Shown here piece after piece: positions 11,821 to 24,425 of a DNA stretch of 64,000 nt. The notes below the pieces were generated by a model. The model was not told the DNA's origin and searched no databases. It saw only the letters and a program-made list of their open reading frames with translations. The number at the start of each line of letters is the position of its first letter. The first letter of the stretch is position 1. The stretch is from Argentina anserina (Eukaryota > Streptophyta > Magnoliopsida > Rosales > Rosaceae). The translations under genes were made by a program, and so were the position numbers. Location of the stretch: positions 13,589,395-13,653,394 of the forward strand of contig NC_065878.1 of assembly GCF_933775445.1 (NCBI RefSeq). The letters run 5' to 3'.

Positions 11821-13382
11821 CTCATGATATTCATCAGAAATTAATTAATAGACAACATGAAGCAATTTATTTTATTACCTATTCAATTTTTTGGTGAACT
11901 GCAAACTACTATATATGCGACTTGTGTTGCGTAGAATGACACGACGTACGCAATATAGAGTGAAAATTGACTCGCCTGAAGCAAGACAAATGTGGGTAGC
12001 CTCGAATATTGTTGTTGTTCCCTGTTATTCATAAATCATGAGACAGCAAACTGTAATTAGGGCTTATTTACATTACTACAAACAGAGCCAGAATCAGAGA
12101 ATCCTAGAATCAATCAAAATGTTAAGCACCGTATTAATTAAACCCTAAATAACGATCAATGCAGCTTGCTCATAAACTATGGTTGATACAACTGCGAGAT
12201 TATATTTTAGTTCAAACTGAAGGCCCGATTAATCTAAAGATAACATCGTCGTCGATCATTAACGTACCATTGTAGACAGTCATGCAAAATGTTTTGCATG
12301 AAAAGAAAATTTCTTAGGCAAAAGATAATTCGACCAGCTCTCTCTACTCCATGGATCCTTGCCGGTCGTTAGCTCAATCATAGTGCACCCAACACACCAT
12401 ATATCAGCAGGTCTGAAGAAATATAAACTCAGTTAAATAAAGGATCGGAGTTGATATGCAAAACTCGATCAGATTTTTATTCAACTCATCTAGATACTGT
12501 TTGGTACGTGCTCTTTAACAAAATTTCCACAGTTCAATTAATTATCATGCATATCTGAAATGAGCTAGGATAATAAAATTGTTCTTACGTACGGGTCGAG
12601 ATGAGGCGGGTGTTGAAAGATTTCAATAGCATGTCTGAATCCAGATGAAGACTGAGCGCCCAAAATATTCGACTACAACATCAATATTGCATCGATATGA
12701 TGATGTATGTATGTGTATATCATAAAGAAATGTAGTAAAGCTATTGCTACAAATCAATTGAAGATCAATTACATATGCTGATAGACCAAAATCAACTAGA
12801 TTAATGTCTCCAGAAGCATCAACTTGGATATTTTCTCCCTGTAGAAAGTTAAGAGCTCATGTTAGTGTAGTCCACAATTCCACATACAATTAAGCAAAAG
12901 AGTAGAGATATCTGTTTATTCATACCACCAGGATTCATAAGGGTGTAAGAACAGATACCTTAATATTTCCGTGCACAATGTTTCGTTCATGTAAGTATTT
13001 TAGTCCCTGCAGCAATTGAATGGTGTATCTTCTTGTTCTCTGCAAGTTCGACATGTAATATTGTTTGTACATTTGTATTCAAGCATATGTATACGTACAA
13101 GTATTAGTTTGGTTGAACTTACGGTCTCGTTGAGCAGTGCAAATTTGTCAAAGAGTGATGAGCCCCAGAATTCCATCAAGATATACAAAGTTGCCCCAGC
13201 TCTCCTCGTTCCCAAATATTGCTAGAAACCTAACCTTCCAAGTGTGAGTAAGTGATAAGAGCACAACTTGTTGAACTAGATGTGTATGTGTGCTGGATTT
13301 CAAGAAGTACGTGACAGTATAAGCCTACGTACTTGAAATTATGGATTTGAGAATCATTCTCTTCTTTATAATGGTGACCATA

Positions 13383-16300
13383 CACTACTACATAAAATCT
13401 TTATATGTCTAAACGTCATGAAAAGGATTTCATGACGTTTTTCAAACGCCATCCCAAACGACATCTATACGGGTGCCATCGTAGGGGTACTCTTCGATGA
13501 CTGTAGAAAAACGTCATAAAAACCTTTTAATGACACTTACAAAACGCCATGAAATGAGTTTACCATGACGTTTTGTCATTGTTATAGAAAATATTTCTAT
13601 GACGTTTATGAACTGCCTTTGAAAAGTGTTCATGACGTTTTCTAAACGTCATTCATTCTTTTCATATTTTAAAAAAAATACACATTTGATTCCTGAATTT
13701 AATTCAGAAATCAATTATCTTTTCATTTACAATTACAACAGAGACACAATATCACTAAAATTATCTCATCTATTTCATAATGTAGTTCTATTACATCAAA
13801 AAGAAAAAAAATGAAAAAATGCACATTTTTTATCCACCATGAAGTTAGCAGCTTCTTCCACTGTGTCAATGCTCACTCCATTGCAAGATTTCTTGAAAAA
13901 CTCCACAACCATATATATAAGAGTAGAGGTTATTAAAGAAAATAAACAATAATAATGACTCAATACCTCAAATCCTCAATGTTGATCCATGCACTTGCAA
14001 TATTGTCTTGATGACATCAACAAAGCTATGTAAGAAAGTAAATAAAACCTGTACAATTGAGTGCAAGTATAAATCACCAAATTTAGCAAACCCCATGAGT
14101 GCACGTAATGCTATACCATATAAAAAATTGTACGGCTGAGGGTTTACAGACTTACTGAACCACCCAGAGGGTGGGAGAGGACTCGGAGGAGAGACGGCGA
14201 GAGGGAGATGGTTGTTGTGGGCTGTGGCACCCCTATGCCGTAGAGGAGAGGAGACAAGAGAGTCAGTTTCAGTCTGATTTATCCAGTCCTTGTATAGATG
14301 ACCGATATGTTTAAACACCACTGTAACAAAATAAAAGTTTGATACTTGTACGTCCTCTAAGCATATCTACAAGCCTATGCATAAGACATTTATGCTAGCT
14401 AGTCCCTTATAATGCATGACAAGGATGTAATGATGTGCATACAAAACACAGCAGATAGAAAATATACTAAATCCTTAGGAGTTCAACATGACAAGGATTG
14501 AACTCTTCAGTAAGGACAACAAAAATATTGTTGTACAACTATCTCTGGAAGAAACATGTATCAAGCATATGTTTCTTAAAGAACGAGATCTCAAATAAAA
14601 ACCAAAATCATAACACGTACATTCAGTAAGCACCCTCCCATAAGAAAAAGAATATGCAGGAGCCAAAATGGAGTATTTACTAAATCATAGAATTAGCTAT
14701 CATTTTCATCATACACCACAGCTAATAGCACTGCTCCATTAAACAACATAATATGGTAATTTCATAATCATAATAGTTCTCGTCAAGGTAAAGGACTACA
14801 TATATCAGATTACCATAAGACAAAGACCAACTTCTAAACATAGAGACAGAGGGAAAGAGAGAATATTGTATCACCTCAGTTCCTTTTCCCTTTTCACCTT
14901 GCATTTCAATTGACAGCAATCCGATTCAAGGGCAGCAACAACTGCAATAAGAATAAAAGAAAAACCAGAAAATTTCCAACACAAAGGTTCAAACTCATTC
15001 CAATCAAACCAAAACCAGAGGAGAACTCTACAACAGTATAAAACGGAACACAATTCCACTCCAAACACCTCCTAAGACTCCATTAGCACCAATCAAACAC
15101 AATTCACCAACACTACAAAAACCACACACAAACACAAGCACAACAAATCGACCATATACCTCAAATTCACCAAAGAATTCAACTACCACATAAAGATTTT
15201 AACTTCACAAACCCCACAAAACTTGTACACATAATTAAAAAAAACCGATAATTTACAGAGCGTAGAGAAAACGTACTCTTTGTTTTGCTTGCGGTTTCTG
15301 AGCTGAGAAGCTGCAGAGAGAAGAACCCATAAGAGAGCAAAAGCAAAGCTCCAATTGGTGTTAAAAAGCAGATGAAGAGGAGTTGAGGGGAGAAAGAATG
15401 GAATCTCTCTCTATATTTCTGTAAGGGAAGTAATTTGTCAACAACGAGAGGAACTTTCTTTAAAGGTACTAAGAAAAAGAATCAAACAAAACAAAGTTGA
15501 ATACCCAAACTAATGGAAAACGAAATCTTGAAATTACCCAACAACTATTACGTAATACGTAGTCCCTCAACAGTGATTTCCCTTATACGGCAGAGCGGCA
15601 AGCGAAGCTGCGGCGGGCAACAATGGCGGTGTTGGCTGAATTCGAAGGCGAGGTTAGGGGTTTTGATAAGTAAGAAACTCTGACTTCGATCTTGGTAGTG
15701 AGAAGACCAAATAACGGCTAGAAGTCGGAGAATGAAGGGCGTAGAGCTTGATGCTCCATCGGTGCTGCCTCGTTCTCTCATAGTCTCCTCCATCTTCGTG
15801 ATTGAGCGACTGTAGTGGTGTGGCGGGAAGGTTGCTAGAATGAGGTGCTTCTGGTTAGTGGCGAAGGCCAAAGGAGCTGCCTCAAGCCTTCGAGTTTTGG
15901 GGGTTGCTGATCGGAGAAGAGAGCTAAATCGATTTGTGGTGGTGGTGGTGCTATTACGTTCTCAAATTTGGAGGAAAGAAAATTAGAGAGAAAGTGATAG
16001 ATCCATTAGACGGGTATTTGGAAATTAAAACACCCTTTCTCGCTATTATCTTGCTTTTGCGAGAATTAAGAAAAATAATAATAAATGTGCAAATTAGGGG
16101 CTGAGAATTGGCTTAGGCGCCAAACTGAAAAAATATTAGCGGGTGTTTATATTTTGGGCCAAAACAATTTAATGACGAAAGGGAATGTCATAGCCCACTG
16201 CACTTATTTATGACGTTAAACAAATGTCATGAAAGGGTTTTTTATGGCGGTTAGAAAACGTTGTAATATATTTTTATGATGACATTTAAAAATAGTCATA

Positions 16301-16527
16301 AAAATATTTATCATGACAACAAGAAACTATCATTATATTCATGACATTGAGAAAACGTCATAGCAATATTGAGAACAACAATGACGTTTCCCAAATTGTC
16401 GTAAAACTAAACCCAAATTAAAATCAATGACGTTTCATAAAAAAACGTCATTGAAAGATTCTTTTTATGACGTTTTAGACCAAATGCCATAAAATCAGTG
16501 TCATTAAATGTTATATTTGTAGTAGTG
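13383..16527. mobile_element. CACTA (EnSpm-like) element in the kinase intron, TSD ATA
   Basis: The left end is CACTACTACATAAAATC. The right end is the inverse, ending TTTGTAGTAGTG. The 3-bp ATA occurs on both sides (13380-13382 and 16528-16530), as expected for CACTA elements. Subterminal regions (13420-13650 and 16170-16500) carry many copies of the motif TCATGACGTTT/AACGTCAT in both orientations. The 3145-bp interior has no recognisable transposase. A GC-richer block at 15590-15900 resembles a block in the CACTA element at 44.2-48.9 kb. Confidence 0.85.
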
Positions 16528-16608
16528 ATATTAACTAAATTGAAATTCATGATTAAAACGAGAAACTAGGATGTGTAGCTCAAAACTGACAAAACACACG
16601 AAAATAAT

Positions 16609-17441
16609 TTGGGGTAGGCACGGGACAGGACCGGACGGGACGGGATGAGGCTAATCTCGTGTCTCATCCCACTCATTAAATTCAGAACGGGATTTATGTT
16701 TTTAAAGATTCGTCTCACCCGGAAACAATCATGTCGGGATCGGGACGGGATCGAGATGAGACCTGGCTTATTCCACGTTCCCGGACTTTAAATAATCAAT
16801 ACTTAATTTACTATAAATAAAATTTTAGTACGAATTATTGTAATAGAAGAAATATATAGATTGTTCCAAATTTTCTTCATTATCTACCTCGATACTATGA
16901 GTTTAATTATTATAAAATTAAATTAATCATTCGAATTATAACGTTATAGATATTGTACATAAAAATTCTAGTGTTATCATACAAGAGAAACATATATAAT
17001 TATATATTGTATATAAGATTATATAGGTTCTGATTGGTAAGTTTATAGACATTTGCAATATACAAATCGTCTTTATTTATATCATATAACTCGAATTTTA
17101 TATTAATGAGAAAAATAACTGAGACTTATTTATCTTTGGGAAATGAACCAAGGTCCAAGATTGATTCTTTGAAGTTAGTCCTTTCCTTATCAAATGCAGA
17201 TAAAGTGTTCTCATAAATTATAAATGTATGATGATGATGAAATATTTGATAGTTGAAATTTAGATGAAATTTAAAGCGGGACGGGACGGGACGAGACAAA
17301 ACGGGATATAAGTTATTCATCCCACGTCTCGTCTTACTATTATGAAACAGGACGAAATTGACATTTTTAGACCTCTGTTTTATTCCATTCCTATGAATTT
17401 CGGGACGGGATCGGGATTTTGGTTTTTTATGCCCATCCCTA
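16609..17441. mobile_element. hAT-like non-autonomous element (GGGACGGGAC type)
   Basis: The termini are TTGGGGTAGGCACGGGAC on the left and, reverse-complemented, TAGGGATGGGCATAAAAAAC on the right. Subterminal repeats of CGGGACGGGA are present on both sides. The flanking octamers AAAATAAT (16601-16608) and AAAATAAC (17442-17449) match at 7 of 8 positions, fitting an old hAT TSD. No transposase is seen in 833 bp. The element sits in the same kinase intron as the CACTA element. Confidence 0.65.
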
Positions 17442-17829
17442 AAAATAACTAATGCTGGTTGGTGAACTGATAGATCCTACTTACAACAATATTCGGATGA
17501 GACAGCAATTGTACATTCCTCACTTCATCTCCAAGCTTCTTAATCTGAGCACGGTTATAATTAACAATAATTAATTGATCAGCAGATTTTTACTAATTAT
17601 AACAAACAAGAAAGAGGAGTAATAATGCAAGCTAGAAAGAGCTGCATGTAGGATGTGTTACTGGAAATTAATGTTACGTACTGGCATGGCTAAAATAATC
17701 TAATAGTCATTCTACATGTTAACTGCATGTACAATTAAATTATTAATTAACACAATTAGGCATTCAAAAATAAACCTGGTGTTCTTTTGAACCATCTTCT
17801 GGAATTTGAATCTGAGAAATAGCCAAGTA

Positions 17830-18360
17830 TTTATTAGATATTCCTTACTAAAATAAGAGACTAGCAGTTAGTTGTGAAGTCACTGAGTGGACTTCGTACA
17901 TTGAAAAATTCGAATTAAGGGAAGCCACATACAACTTATCAAACAATTAAGAAAGAGAATTAAAACTCAATTTGGCCGGCCGTGACCTCCACGGATTTCA
18001 ACAACAAAATGAAAACTCAAACTAAACATGGGAATTCGAAGAACATGTATGATCACCCCTTTACAACAAGGAAATTAATTAGCAACTCCTCGTCAAAATC
18101 CGCACAAAGTAACAATCCATGTAAACTCTAAACCTCAACAAAAACAATTGAAAGATGTATATGACGGACCGATGAAAGCATGCATTCTATACAAACAGCG
18201 CCAATCAAAATCCCGATATATATATATATATATATAATACACTGGACCAAGCGCCAAGAGACACAAACAGAACGTGCACAAAAAAACCAAGAAGAAATAC
18301 ATGTTTTGCCAACATAATTAAGAACCAGAAAGAGAATGTACAACTGATAGTAGCACAAAG
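17830..18360. other. Unassigned region upstream of kinase remnant
   Basis: This would hold the 5' exons of the kinase remnant (glycine-rich loop and ATP-binding lysine) if they existed. I looked on the minus strand for GxGxxG and VAVK-like coding and did not find them. A short (TA)n run lies at about 18215-18236. Confidence 0.35.
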
Positions 18361-20710
18361 TGTGACGTTTTTAATGTGTTTATGTCATATTCTTATTCTA
18401 TGTTACCTCTTATTCAGTATGTTTTAGTTTCTTTTGTATGAATAAGTGTCTAGGTAGAGCTTATATCGATTATGAGTGAATTAATGATGAAATCGTGCTA
18501 AGTGTTAAGAATCCTTGTTGAGATATGATTCCTTGTTCGAGTATGATTCATCATTTTCTATTTCTTTGTTTCTAACGTACTTATTCTTATTAGGAAAGAC
18601 AAATCCATGTTGAAGAAGGAAAACAATCCTAGTTGTGCAAGGAAAGAGGAGAGACTGAAAATCAGTTTCCTAGTAGGATAAGAAGAGGCCATGCAGCATT
18701 GATGGTATCCTATTGGGAGTAGGATTTCAAAACCAAGTTGGAGATGAATTTTCAAGGTGTATATGAAGATATTTTCATGCATATAAATCAGAATTATCAA
18801 GGAGAATAAGATATGCACTTAGAAGTCCAATCCATGCAAGAATAAAAAAGTTGTGAGGATTCGTAGTCCAACTTTGACGGGCTCTCCTGGACAGCTCAGA
18901 TCGAAATTAGAAGACGTTCCTAATATGAATGGAAAGCTATATGAGTCTATTTTCTATAGGATTTGTAATTGAATTAATATCATATTCATACATGGAGATA
19001 TGACCGAATCATTACTCAGAGGTCTAGTGTGCTCGGCAGAATTATCTCAGCCATTAATTTGCTTTTGATCCAAAGGTTGTGAGGGAACGTTGGGGCTTTG
19101 TTTCTCATATATATAGAGGCACAAATCTATATCTGAATCACCATAAATTATTACACCAAAGAAAGTCAAAAAGGCTGCAACAAATAAATGAGAAGAGGTA
19201 ATAAAATCAAAAAAGTCATGGAGCAAATAAATAAGAAGAGGTGAGAAAATCAAATAAGGCTGTAGCAAATGAAGGAAGGAAAATCAAACAAGGCTGCAAC
19301 CAATAATATTCTTGCTGCCTCCCTAATTCAAAAGAGGAAATTCGTGCAAAACAAATCAACATTAAAAGAGGAAGAATATATGCAATTAATGTCCAATCCT
19401 TATCAGAATCAGAATTTTGCCAGTGCACGTCATCCATCTTTGACGGACTCCCTTACACAGCTCACGATGACTCAGACAACGTATGATATATGGATGAAAA
19501 GCTACAGAAGTCTATTTTCTAATGCAATTGAAATCACCTCAATAGTTATTTTCTACCGAGATGTATGGTGATAACAAGGCACAAAGGTCAGCTCTGCCGA
19601 ATTGAGAAAATCTAGGAAACCTAAACCAATTTCGTTTCAACTTTGTGGCCAGCCTCCCTAGTGTTTTTCCTCTATATATAACACCTCATTTCCACAGAAA
19701 AGAATCATCAACCTTGTATACAAAATTAGCCAACGCTCTGCCTAAACACATTCATTCACCAAGAACCCTAGAATCCGAATTCACCACCCTTCACACCATA
19801 TTTTTTGTCCAAAGCTTGGGAGCCTAGGGTATCATACCCCTGAAGATTTCGTGCTACCTTTGTAAGGATCTTCGGGAGGAGAATTATAAAGTGTAACTTT
19901 ATGATTTTCATTTTTAGTTTTCTGATTTTTATGTTCTTGTTCTTGGATGATTTCTGTTTCGGTTTTGTTAAAGTTATTTTGATTCTTGTCTATGAGATAT
20001 TTGTAACTTTCGAATAACATGATAAATTAAGGTTTTCAATTTTTATTCAATGATTTTAGATTTTATGCCATGAGTTTCTGTTTATTTATTTAAAGGATTT
20101 TCGCTGTGTTCTTGCTTATGTGTGTGATTGATACCCGGAAGTTGACGTTGCATGTGTAATAATCCAAAGTTATAAACGATTTTGATACTTGGGAGTTGAT
20201 TAATTGATTGTTCTTTGTCACCTTCACCGATTATTGCCTAGGTTCGGTTAGACTTGTGCATTTGAATATGTTAATTTCTTTATGTGACTGGGGTTGCATG
20301 ATGGGTTAGTATGTTAGATTTTGAATGAGGCTGGGGCTGAGTTCGAATGTGTTGAAGTGTCATTGAGTTAGGAACCTTGGGAGGAACTTAACTGCATAAC
20401 CAATTCTAGGATGTATAATGAACCCTCAACATGAACTTAAATGAGAGTAGATTTCGTTTCCTTTGTTCTTATGCTATTTGTTTGGTGATTGCTTATGTGT
20501 TGGTTGGTTGATCACATGTCTATATTATTTAGGATTTATTTTTCTATTCTTGATCCGATCATATATCAAATCTTTATATCCCATATGAATTCGTTGTTAA
20601 ATGTTTGTGATTCTTTGCCCTGGATGGATCCCCAGTTTGTGAACGATACCCTCTTGCTTTATACTACTAACGATGCTTACAAGGTTAATATTGATGTCGA
20701 GTAATCGAAC
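18361..20710 (+). repeat. LTR-retrotransposon-like debris (possibly Ty3/gypsy LTR)
   Basis: There are no gene-like frames. Text at about 19800-20700 is T-rich and non-coding, with a late phrase (CCCTGGATGGATCCCCAG at about 20620) that resembles the ends of some plant gypsy LTRs. Two diverged copies of a segment containing TTTGACG(G)...AGTCTATTTTCT lie at about 18870-18960 and 19440-19520. A short AGAAGAGGT..AAAATCAAA unit is repeated at about 19190-19290. Boundaries and family are not resolved. Confidence 0.35.
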
Positions 20711-21838
20711 CGATCAATAACTACGGAAGAACTAAAGAGTTTCGAATGTGGATTAAACGATACTTCAACTAGAACCAGATAATAAACACTCAAGAACAAC
20801 AGATAAGCAATAAAAAAAGTATCAACATTTTTAACGGCAATAAACTTTCCAGAAACGTGTATTGCCTTGTACACACAGCCACTGACTCCTTATATAATAC
20901 GGAAGTCCAATTCGAAGTCGTTCGGAGGAGTTATGGGTCCAAGGAGGTTTGTTGTAAAGATCTGAACATTTCGATGATTTTTTTGGGTTACTAATGCTTT
21001 CTAATGGAGTTCGTAGAACTTGTCGTTGGTTTTACGATATGCATGCATACATACACACTGAAGGTACACGAAATTGGCCTCCATAAAGTTGATGAGAACC
21101 AAATGAGGTGGAAGACAAGTCATGAAGATTAGATATGCAAAAGGAGAAGAACAAGCTAAGGGAGAGTATTGAAGTTGTTTCCTAGTTGAACTAGGAAACT
21201 GTCAAGGCAAGTTTTATTCATGGCAAAGAATGTTATATATTTAGGAATATATCTTTAGTTAAATGGTGTTTGGGAATTGTTATAGAAAAAATGGTTTTAG
21301 AATAAAAGTTGTATTCCATATTTATATGGATTTTCCCATTTCTATATAAAGTAGTATTAGGAAGTGATTTAGGTTTAATTCTAGTTGGTACTAGGGTTAA
21401 GTTGTGATGTTTGCCGTGAGTCATAAAGACATATATATATGCAGTAGGTTGGCTGCCCCAGTGACACACACAAACAGAAGAAAAAAAGGTGAAAACAAGA
21501 GAGAAGAAATTCACATCAAAGAAGAGATTTGTGCTACGAGATCTTAGTGACTCCATTGAAAACCTTAGTGGCAACATCGACAAACTTAGTGAAGTCGACG
21601 TACGTGTGATTACAACGATCTTAGTGAGGTTGTATCGACATTCGAAACAACGATCTTAGTGAGGTTGTTTCATACTTGATTGTGACTATCAAGTAAAAAG
21701 TATGTTACTTTTGAGAATAGTATTATTATTGATTAAGGTGTAATCATTGTAATAACGTTTATTCAATAAAAAAATAAAATTCTTCTACATATTCCGCTGC
21801 TATTACTCGTTATTGTTTTATCTTGTATTTTCACACAA
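20711..21838 (+). repeat. Probable LTR fragment or solo LTR
   Basis: The sequence ends with an A-rich ATTCAATAAAAAAATAAAATTC signal region and ATTCCGCTGC at about 21790, reminiscent of the 3' ends of plant Copia LTRs. The phrase ACGATCTTAGTGAGGTTGT is repeated in tandem around 21616-21670. No coding region or partner LTR was recognised within the window. Confidence 0.35.
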
Positions 21839-21855
21839 ATATATATATATATATA

Positions 21856-22247
21856 GTCCCTATCCAGAGTGAAGCTTCACTCTGAAATTACAGAGTGAAG
21901 TTCCAATTTTGACACACTTTTCGGTTACTTTTTTTCACCATAAGTGATTCAATATTTAGGTATGTTATTCAAGATCATCCCTACAAAATTTCATCTAATT
22001 CAGACATCGTTTGTGCTTTCAAAATTGAGATTTACACGAACGGTTCACGTTGAACAGTGTTAATTCATTCATTGATTTAATCTAATTTCAATACCTTAAC
22101 GATGTCTGAATTAGATGAAATTTTGTAGGGATGATCTTGAATAGCATACCTAAATATTGAATCGCTTATGGTGAAAACAATTGACCGAAAAGTGTGTCAA
22201 AATTAGAACTTCACTCTGTAATTTCAGAGTGAAGCTTTACTCTGGAT

Positions 22248-22253
<6 letters not shown>
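21856..22253. mobile_element. Palindromic MITE, copy 2
   Basis: This is the same family as 10749-11119. It starts GTCCCTATCCAGAGTGAAG, ends CTCTGGATAGAGAC, is flanked by TA and sits between (TA)n runs. The two arms are inverted copies of each other for roughly 160 bp with only a few differences. Its arms are better matched than those of copy 1, implying a younger insertion. It has no coding capacity, but a transcript would form an almost perfect hairpin. Confidence 0.8.
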
Positions 22254-22279
<26 letters not shown>

Positions 22280-24425
22280 GACTTCTTGATCAAGCATACG
22301 CGTTGATTTAACTAGGTGGGATTTTGTAATAATCCTCTATTTGATTATCATCATTTCATTCGTGGGGATTCATTAGGGGTTTCAATTCCAAGTTTGTTAG
22401 GTTAATATTAACCTAGTAATGTTTGCCTGATTCTTATTCTTTTGCTTTATCTTTTTGTATATTTATTTATTTCTTTTACGTTTCCTACTCATGCTAGGAA
22501 AATGTGCAAATGATCGGAAACACGTCAAAATGAGTGGATTTAGCGCACATTCTGGATTCGGGTGAAAGTTTCAAGCCAAGAGATTTCACAAGAAAACAAA
22601 AGTCAATAAGAAGGTGGTTGCCGGAAATGGTGGTGACTAAAGTCAATAAGTTATATTGGTGAATCATGAATTGTGGATTTTAATTTACAATTTAAATTCA
22701 AAATAGAAGAAGACAAATGAAGTGGATTATTTCAAGAACAAGTTCCACAATTTGTGCTCCATGAATTGGGGATTTAAATTTAAAATAGAAGAAAACAAAT
22801 GAAGGGAACCATTTCAAGAACAAGATCCACAATTTGTGCTTTCATATTTGTCCACCATATCTAGCCATTCATCCCCTTACATCTCCACCATTCATTTGTG
22901 ACCTTAAAGCCTTTAAATACCCTCATTCTTGTCAAATTCGTGCAATCTCCTTCACCACAATAAAATTCCATCAAAACATCATCATTTCCATAGTTTTAAC
23001 ATAGTTTTCTTAGGCTTAAGTCGTAGATATCAAGTTGTGTAAAGAGAAGTATAAAGTGTTGGGTTTTCACCAAAAACTAAAGTTCTTTTACACCTTTGAT
23101 CAATCACAAACTTGTTTCATAGATTTGGGTTGGAGTAAAGAGTTGTGATAGTGTGGGGGTTTTACCAAAGTCATACTCACTTCACTCTCTTCATGCTCTA
23201 CTCATAGTCATCTTCAACCCTTGTTCTTTGTTCCTAGATTGTGTGGATAAAGTGGTGTTCATGGAGTTCTTCCTTTGTTAGAACCCATTAATATCATACT
23301 TAGAAGCACTTTCTTTTTTATTACATGTTTGTAGGTAGTGAGCCTTTAGAGGTACGGTTTGGTATCATTTGTACTAAACCCTTGGTAATCTCTTCTCTCT
23401 TTACTCTACTTATCTTTTGGTTATTTCATTTTCAAGGGTTTGTTGCATTTAATAGGTTGTGAGTAATTGGATTTGAGGCTAGGTTAGCCCTAACCAAACT
23501 CATGTGCTAATGAATTCATTTTACTCTTAATTGATGTTGATGCATGTTGAATCTATGAGGTTCTACACTTAAAATGCTTACTAAATGTGTTTCTAATTTT
23601 GTCACCTAGAAACATATTTAGGTAATGAATAAATCAGAACTTGAACTTGACAACTTCTTGAATTCGTGAGCATGAGTAGCCTTTAGGTGGTGGCTTAGTG
23701 TTTCTTACGGGAAATATTAAGTTGCTTGAATTTCTTACCTTGAACTTAATGCTTGTGTCATGAGTGTAATTACTCTAAGGGAGTGTTATGCTTGTGGTAC
23801 ATAGACCACTTGTATTATAAGGTAATATAATTGGGACTAAGGTTGTGTGATTTAATTTGGCTCCAAAAGACTTTGTTAAATTGCATGATTAGTTGGTTTA
23901 TTGGTAACTTCACCAAAGCACTAGGGGGAAGTTTGTCAAACATGTTTATGCATTAATCTTGAGTTATATTTGTGCATGAGTAAGGCTAGGTGCAATGCCT
24001 AAGTCTCTACTCCTTTTTTTTATTCTATCTCTATATTTACCTTTCTTTGTTGTTTTTGTGCAAGAATTAGTTTGCTTAGCTTAATTCTAAAATCAACCAA
24101 GTCGATTCACTACCACTTGTTAATACCATCTCCATGATTCTTAGCTTCCAAAGGACTAAAGTTGTGAATTTGTAAAAAGTTAGAATGCATGTTTTTCTTG
24201 TTTTTCTTACGAAAATCTAGTTAGAGTTGAGTTTCCCTCAATCCCTTGGTACGATACTCTACACTTTCCCTTATTAAAACTTGACATCCTATACTTGGGA
24301 GTAGGTAATTTTACACATAAATACACATAATCATACTTAAGTGATTCAACCAACAAAGTTTAAAGTAAGGAAGAGTATAGCTATAATCATCTACAAATTG
24401 TCTCTGATTGACGACTGTACGTACG
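22280..24425 (+). repeat. Unclassified LTR-like repeat debris
   Basis: No protein domain is recognised. A near-duplicate phrase, AATTT.AAATTCAAAATAGAAGAA.ACAAATGAAG, occurs at about 22690 and 22780. Text near 24240-24300 (CCCTTGGTACGATACTCTACACTTTCCC) resembles the end of certain plant LTRs. Boundaries are not defined. Confidence 0.3.

Larger units (their letters stand above)
12284..17811 (-). pseudogene. MAPKKK (MEKK/NPK1-type) kinase remnant with altered catalytic loop
   Basis: Minus-strand exons with GT-AG borders spell a serine/threonine kinase domain: 17811-17776 (12 aa), 17544-17485 (ending LLSHPNIV), 13221-13123 (QYLGTRRAGATLYILMEFWG), 13039-12959 (LQGLKYLHERNIVHGNIK), 12838-12773 (GENIQVDASGDINLVDFGLS), 12672-12589 (28 aa, unlike a kinase), and about 12410-12284 (PADIWCVGCTMIELTTGKDP). 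The first six exons all join in phase 0 without stops. The order HPNIV-QYLG, YLH, DFG, DIWSVGC is that of plant MAPKKKs. The usual HRDIKxxN loop is HGNIKxxN, so the catalytic Asp is Asn. The GTPYWMAPE activation segment is absent, and the DIWCVGC exon is out of frame with the preceding one. The glycine-rich loop and the VAIK lysine were not found. This is a kinase pseudogene or, less likely, a pseudokinase. Confidence 0.75.

Noticed and set aside
15548..15871. A 107-codon minus-strand frame within the first CACTA element
   Set aside because: It has no recognisable domain, and the related block in the other CACTA element does not keep the same reading frame.
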